Source: Solirubrobacteraceae bacterium
GTDB lineage: Bacteria > Actinomycetota > Thermoleophilia > Solirubrobacterales > Solirubrobacteraceae
Reading direction: 5' to 3'
Length of the DNA stretch: 7,237 nt
Assembly (NCBI GenBank): GCA_030149625.1
Contig: JASLHP010000079.1
Span: forward strand, 1-7,237
The notes under the pieces were generated by a model, which was given only the letters and a program-made list of their open reading frames with translations, was not told where the DNA came from and did not search any database. The position numbers and the translations under genes were made by a program. How positions within the stretch are numbered: position 1 is the first letter of the stretch; the number at the start of each line of letters is the position of its first letter. Below are positions 1 to 6,161 of the stretch, one piece after another.

Positions 1-699
1 GCGCATCGCGCGTGGACGCCGCTGGCGCGCGCGCTCGCCGCGACCGGCGACCACTGCACTCTGATGATCGCGCTAGCGCTCGCCCCGGGCAAGATGCGAC
101 TCGCGCAGCTGCACAGGCACCTGCCGGCGCTCAGCACGCCCGTGCTGGAGCGTCACCTGCAGCAGATGGTCGCGCTCGAGCTCGTCAGCCGTACGCGCTT
201 GGAGGGGCTGCCGCCGCGCGTCGAGCTGGAGTTGACCGACGCCGGCCGCGAGCTGCTGCCGATCGCGGGCGCGCTCGCGCGCTGGGGGCTGCGTCACATG
301 TGGTCGCCGCCGGAGCCGCGCGAGCGCGTCGACGTGGCGGCGATACTGCGCCTGCTGCCGGCGCTGCTCGAGCACGTGGTATTGCCCGCGGGCTCCGTCG
401 AGACGATCGTCGCGGACACCGAGCCCCCGTTCAGCAGGCTCTATCGCGTACGTGGCGGCCGCCTTCGGGTCGACGAGAGCGTTCCGGATGTGCTCACGGA
501 CCCACGCAGCACGGCACAGGCCACGCCGCTGAGCACGAGCTCGGCGTGCATCCTCGGCGACAGCGACGCCTGGATCGCGGCGCTCGGACCCGCCGGCGAC
601 TACGCGAGCCTGAACATCACGGGCGCCACGCGGCTGCCGCTGCGCATCCTCGGCGCGCTCGCCGAGAGCCGGGAGCACCGCGCCGGTTTGCCACAATAG
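1..699 (+). CDS. HxlR-type winged-helix regulator with SCP2-like C-terminal domain (5' end missing)
   Basis: The reading frame is open from base 1 to the TAG at 697-699, so the start lies outside the window and 232 residues are visible. Residues 1-100 look like an HxlR/MarR-type winged helix. There is an early Trp, a GDH segment where HxlR proteins have GDxW, a helix-turn-helix region (LHRHLPALSTPVLERHLQQM), then LPPRVELELTDAGRELLPI, which matches the family wing pattern PxRVEYxLTxxGxxL, and a W after it. Residues from about 108 on are not part of a plain HxlR domain. Their end (GDSDAW...LNITGATRLPLRILGAL) resembles the end of an SCP2 sterol-carrier-like domain, sometimes found as a possible ligand sensor behind HxlR domains. 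An internal ATG at 64 would cut into the DNA-binding domain, so it is not a likely start. The mrp gene begins 5 bases after the stop. The target and ligand are unknown. The HxlR call is firm; the SCP2 call is tentative. Confidence 0.72.
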   Translation, partial: AHRAWTPLARALAATGDHCTLMIALALAPGKMRLAQLHRHLPALSTPVLERHLQQMVALELVSRTRLEGLPPRVELELTDAGRELLPIAGALARWGLRHMWSPPEPRERVDVAAILRLLPALLEHVVLPAGSVETIVADTEPPFSRLYRVRGGRLRVDESVPDVLTDPRSTAQATPLSTSSACILGDSDAWIAALGPAGDYASLNITGATRLPLRILGALAESREHRAGLPQ

Positions 700-704
700 G
701 CTGC

Positions 705-1883
705 GTGACCGACGTCGAGGAGATCCGCGGAGCGCTGCAGGTGGTGATCGACCCCGAGCTGCATCGCTCGATCGTCGAGCTCGACATGGTGCGCTCGATC
801 GACGTGAGCGCGAACGGCGTGGTCGACGTGACCGTCTCGCTGACGACGCCCGGCTGCCCGATCAAGGGCCACTTCCAGACGTCCGTCGCCCAGGCGGTCT
901 CGGCGCTCGACGGCGTCACGCACGTGAACGTGTACTTCGACGTGCTCACCGACGCCCAGAAGTCGGCGCTGCAGCAGAAGCTCGGGCGCGGCAGCCTGCC
1001 GGCGGGCGCGCTCGCGCAGGTCTCGAACGTGCTGTGCATCGGCTCGGGCAAGGGCGGCGTCGGCAAGTCCACGCTGACGGCGAACCTCGCCGCCGCGCTG
1101 GCCGGCGAGGGCAAGCGCGTGGGCGTGCTCGACGCGGACGTGTGGGGCTACTCGATCCCGCGCATGTATGGGCTCGGCGCGACGCGTCCGCCGGTCTCGG
1201 CGCAGCGCAAGATCGTGCCGCTGGAGGCGCACGGCGTGAAGGTCATGTCGATCGGCTTCTTCGTGGAGGAGGACGCGGCGGTCGTGTGGCGCGGCCCGAT
1301 GCTGCACAAGGCTCTGACGCAGTTCTTGCAGGATGTCGAATGGGGCGCGCTCGACTACCTGCTCGTCGACCTGCCGCCGGGTACGGGCGACGTCTCGATG
1401 ACGCTCGCGCAGCTGCTGCCGCAGGCGCGGTTCGCGATCGTGACGACGCCGCAGCCGACGGCGCAGAAGGTCGCGCGCCGCTCGGCGCACATGGCGCACA
1501 AGGTCGACCTGGAGATCGGCGGCGTGATCGAGAACATGTCGAGCTTTACGACGCCATCCGGCGAGCGCTTCGCGATCTTCGGCGAGGGCGGCGGCCAGGA
1601 GCTCGCGGACGAGCTCGACGTGCCGCTGCTCGGCAAGGTGCCGTTGACGATGCCGCTGCGCGAGCACGCGGATAGCGGCGTGCCGCTCGTTGTAGAGGAT
1701 CCCGACGATCCGGCCTCGCAGGCGATCCGCCAGATCGCGCGCGGCCTGATCGCGATGGCACCGTACGAGCTGCCGGTGCTGCCGCTCGTGGAGGTCGCGC
1801 CTGCCGCTCTCGCCGCCGCGGGCGCCGCGGCCACGCCGGCCGACAGCCCGAAACCCGTGGGCATGTCGCTGCCGATGGCCTGA
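705..1883 (+). CDS. mrp: Mrp/ApbC-family iron-sulfur cluster carrier P-loop ATPase
   Basis: This 392-residue protein is of normal length for an Mrp/ApbC/NBP35-type ATPase, which binds and transfers Fe-S clusters to apo-proteins in the cytosol. Residues 1-85 are a MIP18/DUF59 domain (DPELHRSIVELDMV, and TTPGCPIK with Cys51). Residues 105-350 are the SIMIBI ATPase: deviant Walker A GKGGVGKST at 115-123, switch I DADVWGYSIP near 143-152, switch II DLPPGTGD at 222-229, then GVIENMS and FGEGGG. The usual CPxCG motif after ENMS is absent; the sequence is SSFTTPSGERF with no cysteine. The C-terminus has an Ala/Pro-rich linker and ends in VGMSLPMA, recalling the GMSL ending of actinobacterial homologues. 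The GTG at 705 is chosen because the DUF59 homology begins there and the upstream gene ends at 699; no clear Shine-Dalgarno is present. CACAAT at 692-697 could be a weak -10 for a leaderless transcript, but it has no convincing -35. An open frame extends upstream to base 12, overlapping the regulator, and is not taken as coding. Confidence 0.93.
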   Translation: MTDVEEIRGALQVVIDPELHRSIVELDMVRSIDVSANGVVDVTVSLTTPGCPIKGHFQTSVAQAVSALDGVTHVNVYFDVLTDAQKSALQQKLGRGSLPAGALAQVSNVLCIGSGKGGVGKSTLTANLAAALAGEGKRVGVLDADVWGYSIPRMYGLGATRPPVSAQRKIVPLEAHGVKVMSIGFFVEEDAAVVWRGPMLHKALTQFLQDVEWGALDYLLVDLPPGTGDVSMTLAQLLPQARFAIVTTPQPTAQKVARRSAHMAHKVDLEIGGVIENMSSFTTPSGERFAIFGEGGGQELADELDVPLLGKVPLTMPLREHADSGVPLVVEDPDDPASQAIRQIARGLIAMAPYELPVLPLVEVAPAALAAAGAAATPADSPKPVGMSLPMA

Positions 1884-1921
1884 GCCGCAGGCCGCCGCGA
1901 CCCGCGACATGCCCGTGCCCG

Positions 1922-1942
1922 GCCCGGCTGCCATAGCCGGGC
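1922..1942 (+). terminator. Hairpin after mrp, possible U-less terminator
   Basis: The arms GCCCGGCT (1922-1929) and AGCCGGGC (1935-1942) are perfectly complementary over 8 bp, with a 5-base loop GCCAT. The hairpin lies 38 bases past the mrp stop. No T-run follows, so it is not a canonical intrinsic terminator. Hairpins without a U-tail are reported in actinobacteria, but function here is inferred only from position. GC-rich DNA forms chance stems easily, though a perfect 8-bp stem with a short loop is stronger than background. Confidence 0.45.
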
Positions 1943-2008
1943 GTCCGGCCCTCGAGCGGCCGGGACCGCGGGCCGGCTCGGTCACAACCGGGCAACCCGT
2001 GGAGCCGG
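1943..2008 (+). repeat. Two further inverted repeats in the mrp-lysS intergenic region
   Basis: CCGGCC (1945-1950) pairs with GGCCGG (1958-1963) around a 7-base loop. The stem extends by two pairs (1943-1944 with 1965-1966) if G1964 is bulged. Next, CCGGCTC (1973-1979) pairs with GAGCCGG (2002-2008) over 7 bp. Its 22-base loop contains a smaller stem, CGGG (1989-1992) with CCCG (1996-1999). With the hairpin at 1922-1942 these make three successive stem-loops between mrp and the promoter of the next gene. They could stop or slow read-through from mrp. The rest of the 205-base gap (1884-1921 and 2009-2048) shows no ORF or RNA gene that I recognise. Confidence 0.4.
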
Positions 2009-2048
2009 GGCGCGCGCGAGCGTATGCGCCGTCCACGAGACCACGCCC

Positions 2049-2076
2049 TTGACAAGCGCGTGCCACCTGAGAGGAT
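2049..2076 (+). promoter_or_regulatory. Probable housekeeping-sigma promoter of the lysS-kamDEB operon
   Basis: A perfect -35 box TTGACA lies at 2049-2054. After a 16-base spacer comes GAGGAT at 2071-2076, one mismatch from the actinobacterial -10 form TAGGAT. Transcription would start near 2082-2085, only about 4-7 bases before the ATG at 2089, giving a leaderless or nearly leaderless mRNA. The purine stretch at 2070-2075 is about 13 bases from the ATG, too far for a good Shine-Dalgarno, which fits its being a -10 rather than a ribosome site. The -35 is strong; the -10 is less certain. Confidence 0.6.
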
Positions 2077-2088
2077 CGTTTCCGACCT

Positions 2089-3663
2089 ATGCCCGTCGAG
2101 GATCACCAAGAGGACAGCCAGATACCGGCGCTCGCCGTCGGAGTGACCGAGCCCGAGAACGGGCGGGTCAGAGACGGCGCGGTCGCATCCTCCCCGGAGG
2201 GGGAATTCGACGAACGCCGCGCGAAGCTCGAGCGCCTGCGCGCCGACGGCATCGACCCGTACCCTCCCGTCAGCCTGTGGGCGGGGCGTACGCGCATCGC
2301 CGACGTGCTCGCGGCACACGACGCAGAGCAGCTGAGCGCGGGCGAGCACCCCGAGCTGAGCTACGAGATCGCCGGCCGGCTGATCTCCAGGCGCGGCCAC
2401 GGCAAGACGGCGTTCCTCGACATCCGCGACCTCTCAGGGTCGATTCAGGCGGTCGTGCGCGTGGACGCGCTCGGACAGGACGGCTATGACCGCATCCTCA
2501 ACCTCGACGTCGGCGACATCGTCGCGATCGACGGCTGCGTCTACGTGACCCAGCGCGGCCAGCTGGCGCTGGCGGTGCTCACGTGCACGCTGTTGACGAA
2601 GAGCCTGCGCCCGCCGCCGGACAAGCACCACGGCCTCGGCGACACGGGTACGCGCTATCGCTACCGCGAGCTCGACCTGCTCGCGAACGAGGACACGCGC
2701 GAGCTGTTCGTCACGCGCCACAAGATCGTCTTCGAGATCCGCAAGTGGCTGAACGAACGCAACTTCATCGAGGTCGAAACGCCGGCGCTGCAGTCGCTCG
2801 CCGGCGGCGCCGGCTCGCGGCCGTTCACGACGCACCACAACGCGCTGGACCGCGACCTGTACCTGCGCATCTCGGTCGAGCTGTTTCTCAACCGATGCAT
2901 CGTCGGCGGCCTGGAGAACGTCTACGACATGGGCAAGGTGTTCCTCAACGAGGTCATCTCGACGAAGCACTCGCCCGAGTTCACGATCATCGAGTTCATG
3001 TGCGCGTACTCCGACTACAACGACGTCGCGACCGTCACCGAAGAAATGTTCCGCGACGTCGCGCGGGCGGCGCTGGGGCGCACGACGATCGAGCGAAACG
3101 GCGAGGAGATCGACCTCGCGAAGCCCTGGCGGCGCGTGACGATGCGCGAGCTGATCCTCGAGCGCTTCGGCCTGGACTTCATGGAGTCCACGCGTGAGCA
3201 GCTCGCGCAGGTGCTCGACGGGCCGCTCGACCCCGAGGCCAGCTGGGCGGACGTCGTCGCCGACATCTACTCGGAGAAGATCGAGCACACGCTCAACCAG
3301 CCGACGCACGTGTTCGACTTCCCGCTCGAGCCGTTCCCGATCACCAAGCGTCACGCCGTGCACCCGGAGCTCGGCGAGCACTTCGACGCGGTCATCGGCG
3401 GCATCGAGCTCGTCTCCGGCGACACCGAGCTCAACGACCCGGTCGACGAGTGGCAGCGCTTCGTCGACCAGCGCAAGCGCCGCGCGGTCGACGACGGCGA
3501 CGTGCCGCACCCCAACGACGAGGAGTACACGCGCGCGCTCGAGTACGGCTACTCGCCGACGGCCGGCGGCGGCATGGGCGTCGATCGTCTCGTGATGATC
3601 CTCACCGAACGCGACACGCTGCGCGAGGTGATCCCCTTTCCGATCGTCAAGGATCTGCGATGA
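2089..3663 (+). CDS. lysS: Class II lysyl-tRNA synthetase-like protein, divergent paralogue linked to lysine 5,6-aminomutase
   Basis: This 524-residue protein is co-linear with bacterial LysRS (about 500 aa). LysRS joins lysine to tRNA(Lys) using ATP. Residues 1-40 are a variable N-terminus; about 91-185 are the OB-fold anticodon domain, where F109 and Q120 match E. coli F85 and Q96 but Q158 replaces E135. Residues about 190-524 form the class II catalytic domain: FIEVETPALQ (motif 1 region), GGAGSRPFTTHHNALD, motif 2 VFLNEVIS at 284-291, HSPEFT, TELNDP, and motif 3 GGGMGVDRLVM with R500. Odd points compared with the E. coli sequence from memory: the near-invariant motif 2 Arg (R262) is L286; Y280 is M304; N424 is S443; F426 is D445. 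The acidic residues E264, E302 and E447 (E. coli E240, E278, E428) are kept. The ATG at 2089 sits just after the promoter. The stop overlaps the kamD start (ATGA). Membership of the LysRS fold is certain. Whether it charges tRNA with lysine is doubtful, and a modified substrate is a reasonable alternative. Confidence 0.88.
   Translation: MPVEDHQEDSQIPALAVGVTEPENGRVRDGAVASSPEGEFDERRAKLERLRADGIDPYPPVSLWAGRTRIADVLAAHDAEQLSAGEHPELSYEIAGRLISRRGHGKTAFLDIRDLSGSIQAVVRVDALGQDGYDRILNLDVGDIVAIDGCVYVTQRGQLALAVLTCTLLTKSLRPPPDKHHGLGDTGTRYRYRELDLLANEDTRELFVTRHKIVFEIRKWLNERNFIEVETPALQSLAGGAGSRPFTTHHNALDRDLYLRISVELFLNRCIVGGLENVYDMGKVFLNEVISTKHSPEFTIIEFMCAYSDYNDVATVTEEMFRDVARAALGRTTIERNGEEIDLAKPWRRVTMRELILERFGLDFMESTREQLAQVLDGPLDPEASWADVVADIYSEKIEHTLNQPTHVFDFPLEPFPITKRHAVHPELGEHFDAVIGGIELVSGDTELNDPVDEWQRFVDQRKRRAVDDGDVPHPNDEEYTRALEYGYSPTAGGGMGVDRLVMILTERDTLREVIPFPIVKDLR
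3649..3653 (+). promoter_or_regulatory. Ribosome binding site of kamD inside the lysS 3' end
   Basis: AAGGA lies 6 bases before the ATG at 3660-3662, within the last lysS codons. The lysS stop TGA (3661-3663) overlaps this ATG as ATGA, so the two genes are likely translationally coupled. This fixes the kamD start even though the same frame stays open further upstream. Confidence 0.7.
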
Positions 3664-5279
3664 GCTCCGCGCGCGCCACAACTGGCAAGCTCGATCTCGA
3701 CCCGGGCGTGATCGACGCCTGCCGCGAAGCGGCCCGGCGGATCGCCGCGCAGGTGGCCGAGCAGACCGCCGGGCGCACGACGGTGTCGGTCGAGCGCAGC
3801 GTCACGCGCCTGTTGGGCGTCGACGGCGTCAACGATCTCGACGCGCCGCTGCCGAACGTGCTCGTCGAGCACGTCCAGGCCGGCGGCGGCCTCGGCCGCG
3901 GCGTCGCCTACTGGCTCGGCGCCGCGATGCTGCGCACGGGCCGCTCGCCGCAGCAGCTCGCCGAAGCCGTCGACGCGGGCGAGCTCGACCTGCTCGCGGT
4001 CGCATCGCCGGCCGACGGCGAGCTCGCCGACGAGGGCGCGATCCGCGAGCGCGTGAGCGGCGAGTGCGCGGCGCGCCTGAGCGAGATCCGTGGCCGCTTC
4101 GACGAGCGCCGCGCAATGCGCGAGCGTCTCGGCGACGCCCCGGCGCCGCTGCGCTATGTGCTGACCGCGACGGGCGACGTGTATGAGGACGTCGTGCACG
4201 CGAAGGCCGTCGCGCAGGCCGGCGGCGACATCGTCGCGGTGATCAGATCGACGGCGCAGAGCCTGCTCGACTTCGTCCCCTACGGCCCGACCACCGAGGG
4301 CTACGGCGGCACGTTCGCGACGCAGGCGAACTTCCGCATCATGCGCGAGGCGATCGACGAGTGGTCGGAGCAGCACGGCCGCTACGTGCGCCTGTCGAGC
4401 TTCTGCTCGGGCCTGTGCATGTCCGAGATCGCGGTGATGGGCGCGTGGGAGGGCTTCGACAACATGGTCAACGACGCCCTCTACGGGATCCTCTACCGCG
4501 ACATCAACATCGTGCGCGGGCTCATCGACCAGCGCGTCTCGCGCATGATCAACGGCTACTTCGGCGTCGTCATCAACACCGGCGAGGACAACTATCTGCG
4601 CACCGCCGACGCGATCGAGGCCGCCCCGTCGGTGACCGCCTCGCAGTTCGTCAACCACCAGCTCGCGCTCGATTCGGGCGTGCCCGACGCGCAGATCGGC
4701 CTCGGCGACGCGTTCGAGATCGACGTGCCCGTCAAGAACAGCCTGCTGTTCGAGTGGGCGCAGGCGCAGCTGACGCGCGAGCTGTTTCCGGACTGCCCCG
4801 TCAAGTACATGCCGCCGACGCGGCACATGGACGGCAACCTGTTCCGCACGCACGCGGCCGACACGCTGTTCAACCTCGTCACGATCGCCACCGGTCAGGG
4901 CATCCAGACGATCGGCGTGCCGACCGAGGGCATCTTCACGCCCCACGTCCACGATCGCGTGCTCGGCCTGCAGAACGTCGACTATGTGTTCAACGCCGCG
5001 CACGACCTCGGCGATGAGATCGAGTTCAAGCGCGGCGGCATCGTCCAGAGGAGAGCGCAGCAGGTGCTGGCCGGCGCGCACGAGCTGCTCGAGCGGATCG
5101 CCGACGCCGGCCTGTTCAAGGCGATCGAGGACGCCACGTTCGGCGACGTCAGCCGCGGGCTCGACGACGGTCGCGGGCTCGACGGAATCGTCGACGTGGA
5201 CGAGGCGTACTTCAACCCGGTCGTCGAGCTGATGCGCGGCGCGCGTCCCGCACGCCAGGGCGAGGCGAGCTATGCGTGA
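3660..5279 (+). CDS. kamD: D-lysine/beta-lysine 5,6-aminomutase, alpha subunit
   Basis: This 539-residue protein is the large subunit of lysine 5,6-aminomutase (clostridial KamD is a little over 500 aa). With KamE it moves the terminal amino group of D-lysine or L-beta-lysine from C6 to C5, giving 2,5- or 3,5-diaminohexanoate, using PLP and adenosylcobalamin in the cytosol. The family is recognised across the whole length. Residues 10-150 are the N-terminal helical part (VSVERSVTRLLGVDG, GLGRGVAYWLG). Residues about 160-450 are the TIM-barrel part, with VIRSTAQSLLDFVPYGPTTE (195-214), RLSSFCSGLCMSEIAVM (244-260), NDALYGILYRDINIVRGLID (271-290), NGYFGVVINTGEDNY (298-312), PPTRHMDGN (385-393) and PTEGIFTPH (421-429). 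The frame is intact with no obvious missing block. It starts within lysS by an ATGA overlap with an AAGGA ribosome site. An alternative family, the ornithine 4,5-aminomutase large subunit, is less likely because its gene order and subunit split differ. Confidence 0.94.
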   Translation: MSSARATTGKLDLDPGVIDACREAARRIAAQVAEQTAGRTTVSVERSVTRLLGVDGVNDLDAPLPNVLVEHVQAGGGLGRGVAYWLGAAMLRTGRSPQQLAEAVDAGELDLLAVASPADGELADEGAIRERVSGECAARLSEIRGRFDERRAMRERLGDAPAPLRYVLTATGDVYEDVVHAKAVAQAGGDIVAVIRSTAQSLLDFVPYGPTTEGYGGTFATQANFRIMREAIDEWSEQHGRYVRLSSFCSGLCMSEIAVMGAWEGFDNMVNDALYGILYRDINIVRGLIDQRVSRMINGYFGVVINTGEDNYLRTADAIEAAPSVTASQFVNHQLALDSGVPDAQIGLGDAFEIDVPVKNSLLFEWAQAQLTRELFPDCPVKYMPPTRHMDGNLFRTHAADTLFNLVTIATGQGIQTIGVPTEGIFTPHVHDRVLGLQNVDYVFNAAHDLGDEIEFKRGGIVQRRAQQVLAGAHELLERIADAGLFKAIEDATFGDVSRGLDDGRGLDGIVDVDEAYFNPVVELMRGARPARQGEASYA

Positions 5280-5316
5280 GCCGCCGCCGGGCGCAGCCGC
5301 GACGACGAGCCCGGCC

Positions 5317-5322
5317 GGGAGG
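5317..5322 (+). promoter_or_regulatory. Strong ribosome binding site deciding the kamE start
   Basis: GGGAGG lies 6 bases before the ATG at 5329-5331, ideal spacing. It sits at the end of a perfect 10-base palindrome CCCGGCCGGG (5310-5319). The competing start at 5272 has only GAGG (5262-5265), also 6 bases away, but gains coupling from its overlap with the kamD stop. Confidence 0.65.
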
Positions 5323-5328
5323 CACGCC

Positions 5329-6153
5329 ATGCGTGAGGTCGACCTCGCCGCCGTGCGGCCGTATGCCGACCACCTCGACGACGGCCTCGTGCAGATGAGC
5401 TTCACGCTGCCCGTCCCCTATTCGCTCGCGGCGCGGCGCGCGGCGCTCGAGCTCGCCGCCAAGATCGGCTTCGCCGAGCCCGAGGTCGTCCACTACGAGC
5501 AGCTGACCGAGGGCTACACGTACTTCGTGATGTACGGCCGCTGCACGCAGACGGTCGACTTCGACGCGCTCCAGGGCGAGGGCTTCGACATCGAGTACAT
5601 GAACGAGGACGAGATCGAGCACTTCGCGCAGACGCACCTCGGGCGCCGGATCGTCGTCGTCGGCGCGAGCACGGGCTCGGACACGCACAGCGTCGGCATC
5701 GACGCGATGCTGAACCTCAAGGGCTACCACGGCCATCACGGGCTCGAGGGCTACCGCTGCTTCGAGACGCACAACCTCGGCAGCCAGGTCCCCAACAGCG
5801 TGCTGCTCGCGCGCGCGATCGACGTCGGCGCCGACGCGATCCTCGTCTCCCAGACGGTCACCCAGCAGAACCTGCACGTCCACAACCTCACCGAGCTCGT
5901 CGAGATGGTCGAGGCCGAGGGCAGGCGCGGGCAGACGATCCTCGCGTGCGGCGGCCCGCGCGTGACGAATGAGCTCGCCAAGGAGCTCGGCTACGACGCG
6001 GGCTTCTCGAAGGGCACCGAACCGCAGCACCTGGCGACGTTCATCGTGCGCGAGCTCGCCGCGCGGGTGACATCGTCTCGACCGGTGCAGGCCGCGCGTG
6101 CGCCGGCCGCAGCGGACGCTGTGGGCGCCGCGCGGCACTCGGCGCCGGCCTGA
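5329..6153 (+). CDS. kamE: D-lysine/beta-lysine 5,6-aminomutase, beta (cobalamin-binding) subunit
   Basis: This 274-residue protein is the small subunit that carries adenosylcobalamin and the PLP-anchoring lysine; the clostridial form is about 260 aa. Homology begins at once (VRPYADHLDDGLVQMSFTLP). Residues 30-100 are the dimerisation/entry region and 105-245 the Rossmann-type B12 domain. RRIVVVGASTGSDTHSVGID holds the DxHxxG motif, with H120 as the expected cobalt ligand. K131 in NLKGYHGHHG lies exactly 11 residues later, the same spacing as H133 and K144 in Clostridium sticklandii KamE. NLGSQV, LVSQTVTQQNLHVHN, CGGPRVTNELAKELGYDAGF are family blocks. The last 25-30 residues are an Ala-rich tail beyond the usual end. 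The start at 5329 is chosen for its strong ribosome site and homology boundary. A start at 5272 would add 19 residues (MREPPPGAAATTSPAGRHA) and overlap the kamD stop. Both starts read ATGCGTGAG. Confidence 0.93.
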   Translation: MREVDLAAVRPYADHLDDGLVQMSFTLPVPYSLAARRAALELAAKIGFAEPEVVHYEQLTEGYTYFVMYGRCTQTVDFDALQGEGFDIEYMNEDEIEHFAQTHLGRRIVVVGASTGSDTHSVGIDAMLNLKGYHGHHGLEGYRCFETHNLGSQVPNSVLLARAIDVGADAILVSQTVTQQNLHVHNLTELVEMVEAEGRRGQTILACGGPRVTNELAKELGYDAGFSKGTEPQHLATFIVRELAARVTSSRPVQAARAPAAADAVGAARHSAPA

Positions 6154-6161
6154 GGCCGGCG
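6143..6161 (+). promoter_or_regulatory. Stop-codon hairpin between kamE and kamB, covering the kamB ribosome site
   Basis: CGCCGGCC (6143-6150) and GGCCGGCG (6154-6161) form a perfect 8-bp stem whose 3-base loop is exactly the kamE stop TGA (6151-6153). The best ribosome site of kamB, GAGG at 6152-6155, is half in the loop and half in the stem, and the kamB ATG follows directly at 6162. A ribosome finishing kamE would open the stem, so kamB translation may depend on kamE translation. The regulatory role is inferred. Confidence 0.55.

Noticed and set aside
12..704. Upstream open extension of the mrp frame
   Set aside because: It runs opposite in reading phase over the HxlR gene, is Arg/Ala-rich without family similarity, and the DUF59 domain begins at GTG 705. 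High GC keeps stop codons rare, so such extensions are expected.
1884..2048. Cobalamin riboswitch upstream of the B12-dependent operon
   Set aside because: I find no good B12-box match (a GCCGGGACC stretch only loosely resembles it), the space is short, and the region lies upstream of the apparent promoter.
2189..2200. CCTCC-CC-GGAGG near the lysS start as a hairpin or an internal ribosome site
   Set aside because: The 2-base gap cannot form a stable loop and no start codon follows GGAGG at a usable distance.
3549..5405. Long minus-strand open frame over kamD
   Set aside because: The translation is rich in Arg, Ala, Val, Leu and Asp with no recognisable motif, the usual mirror product of a GC-rich coding strand; the + strand protein is an unmistakable KamD.
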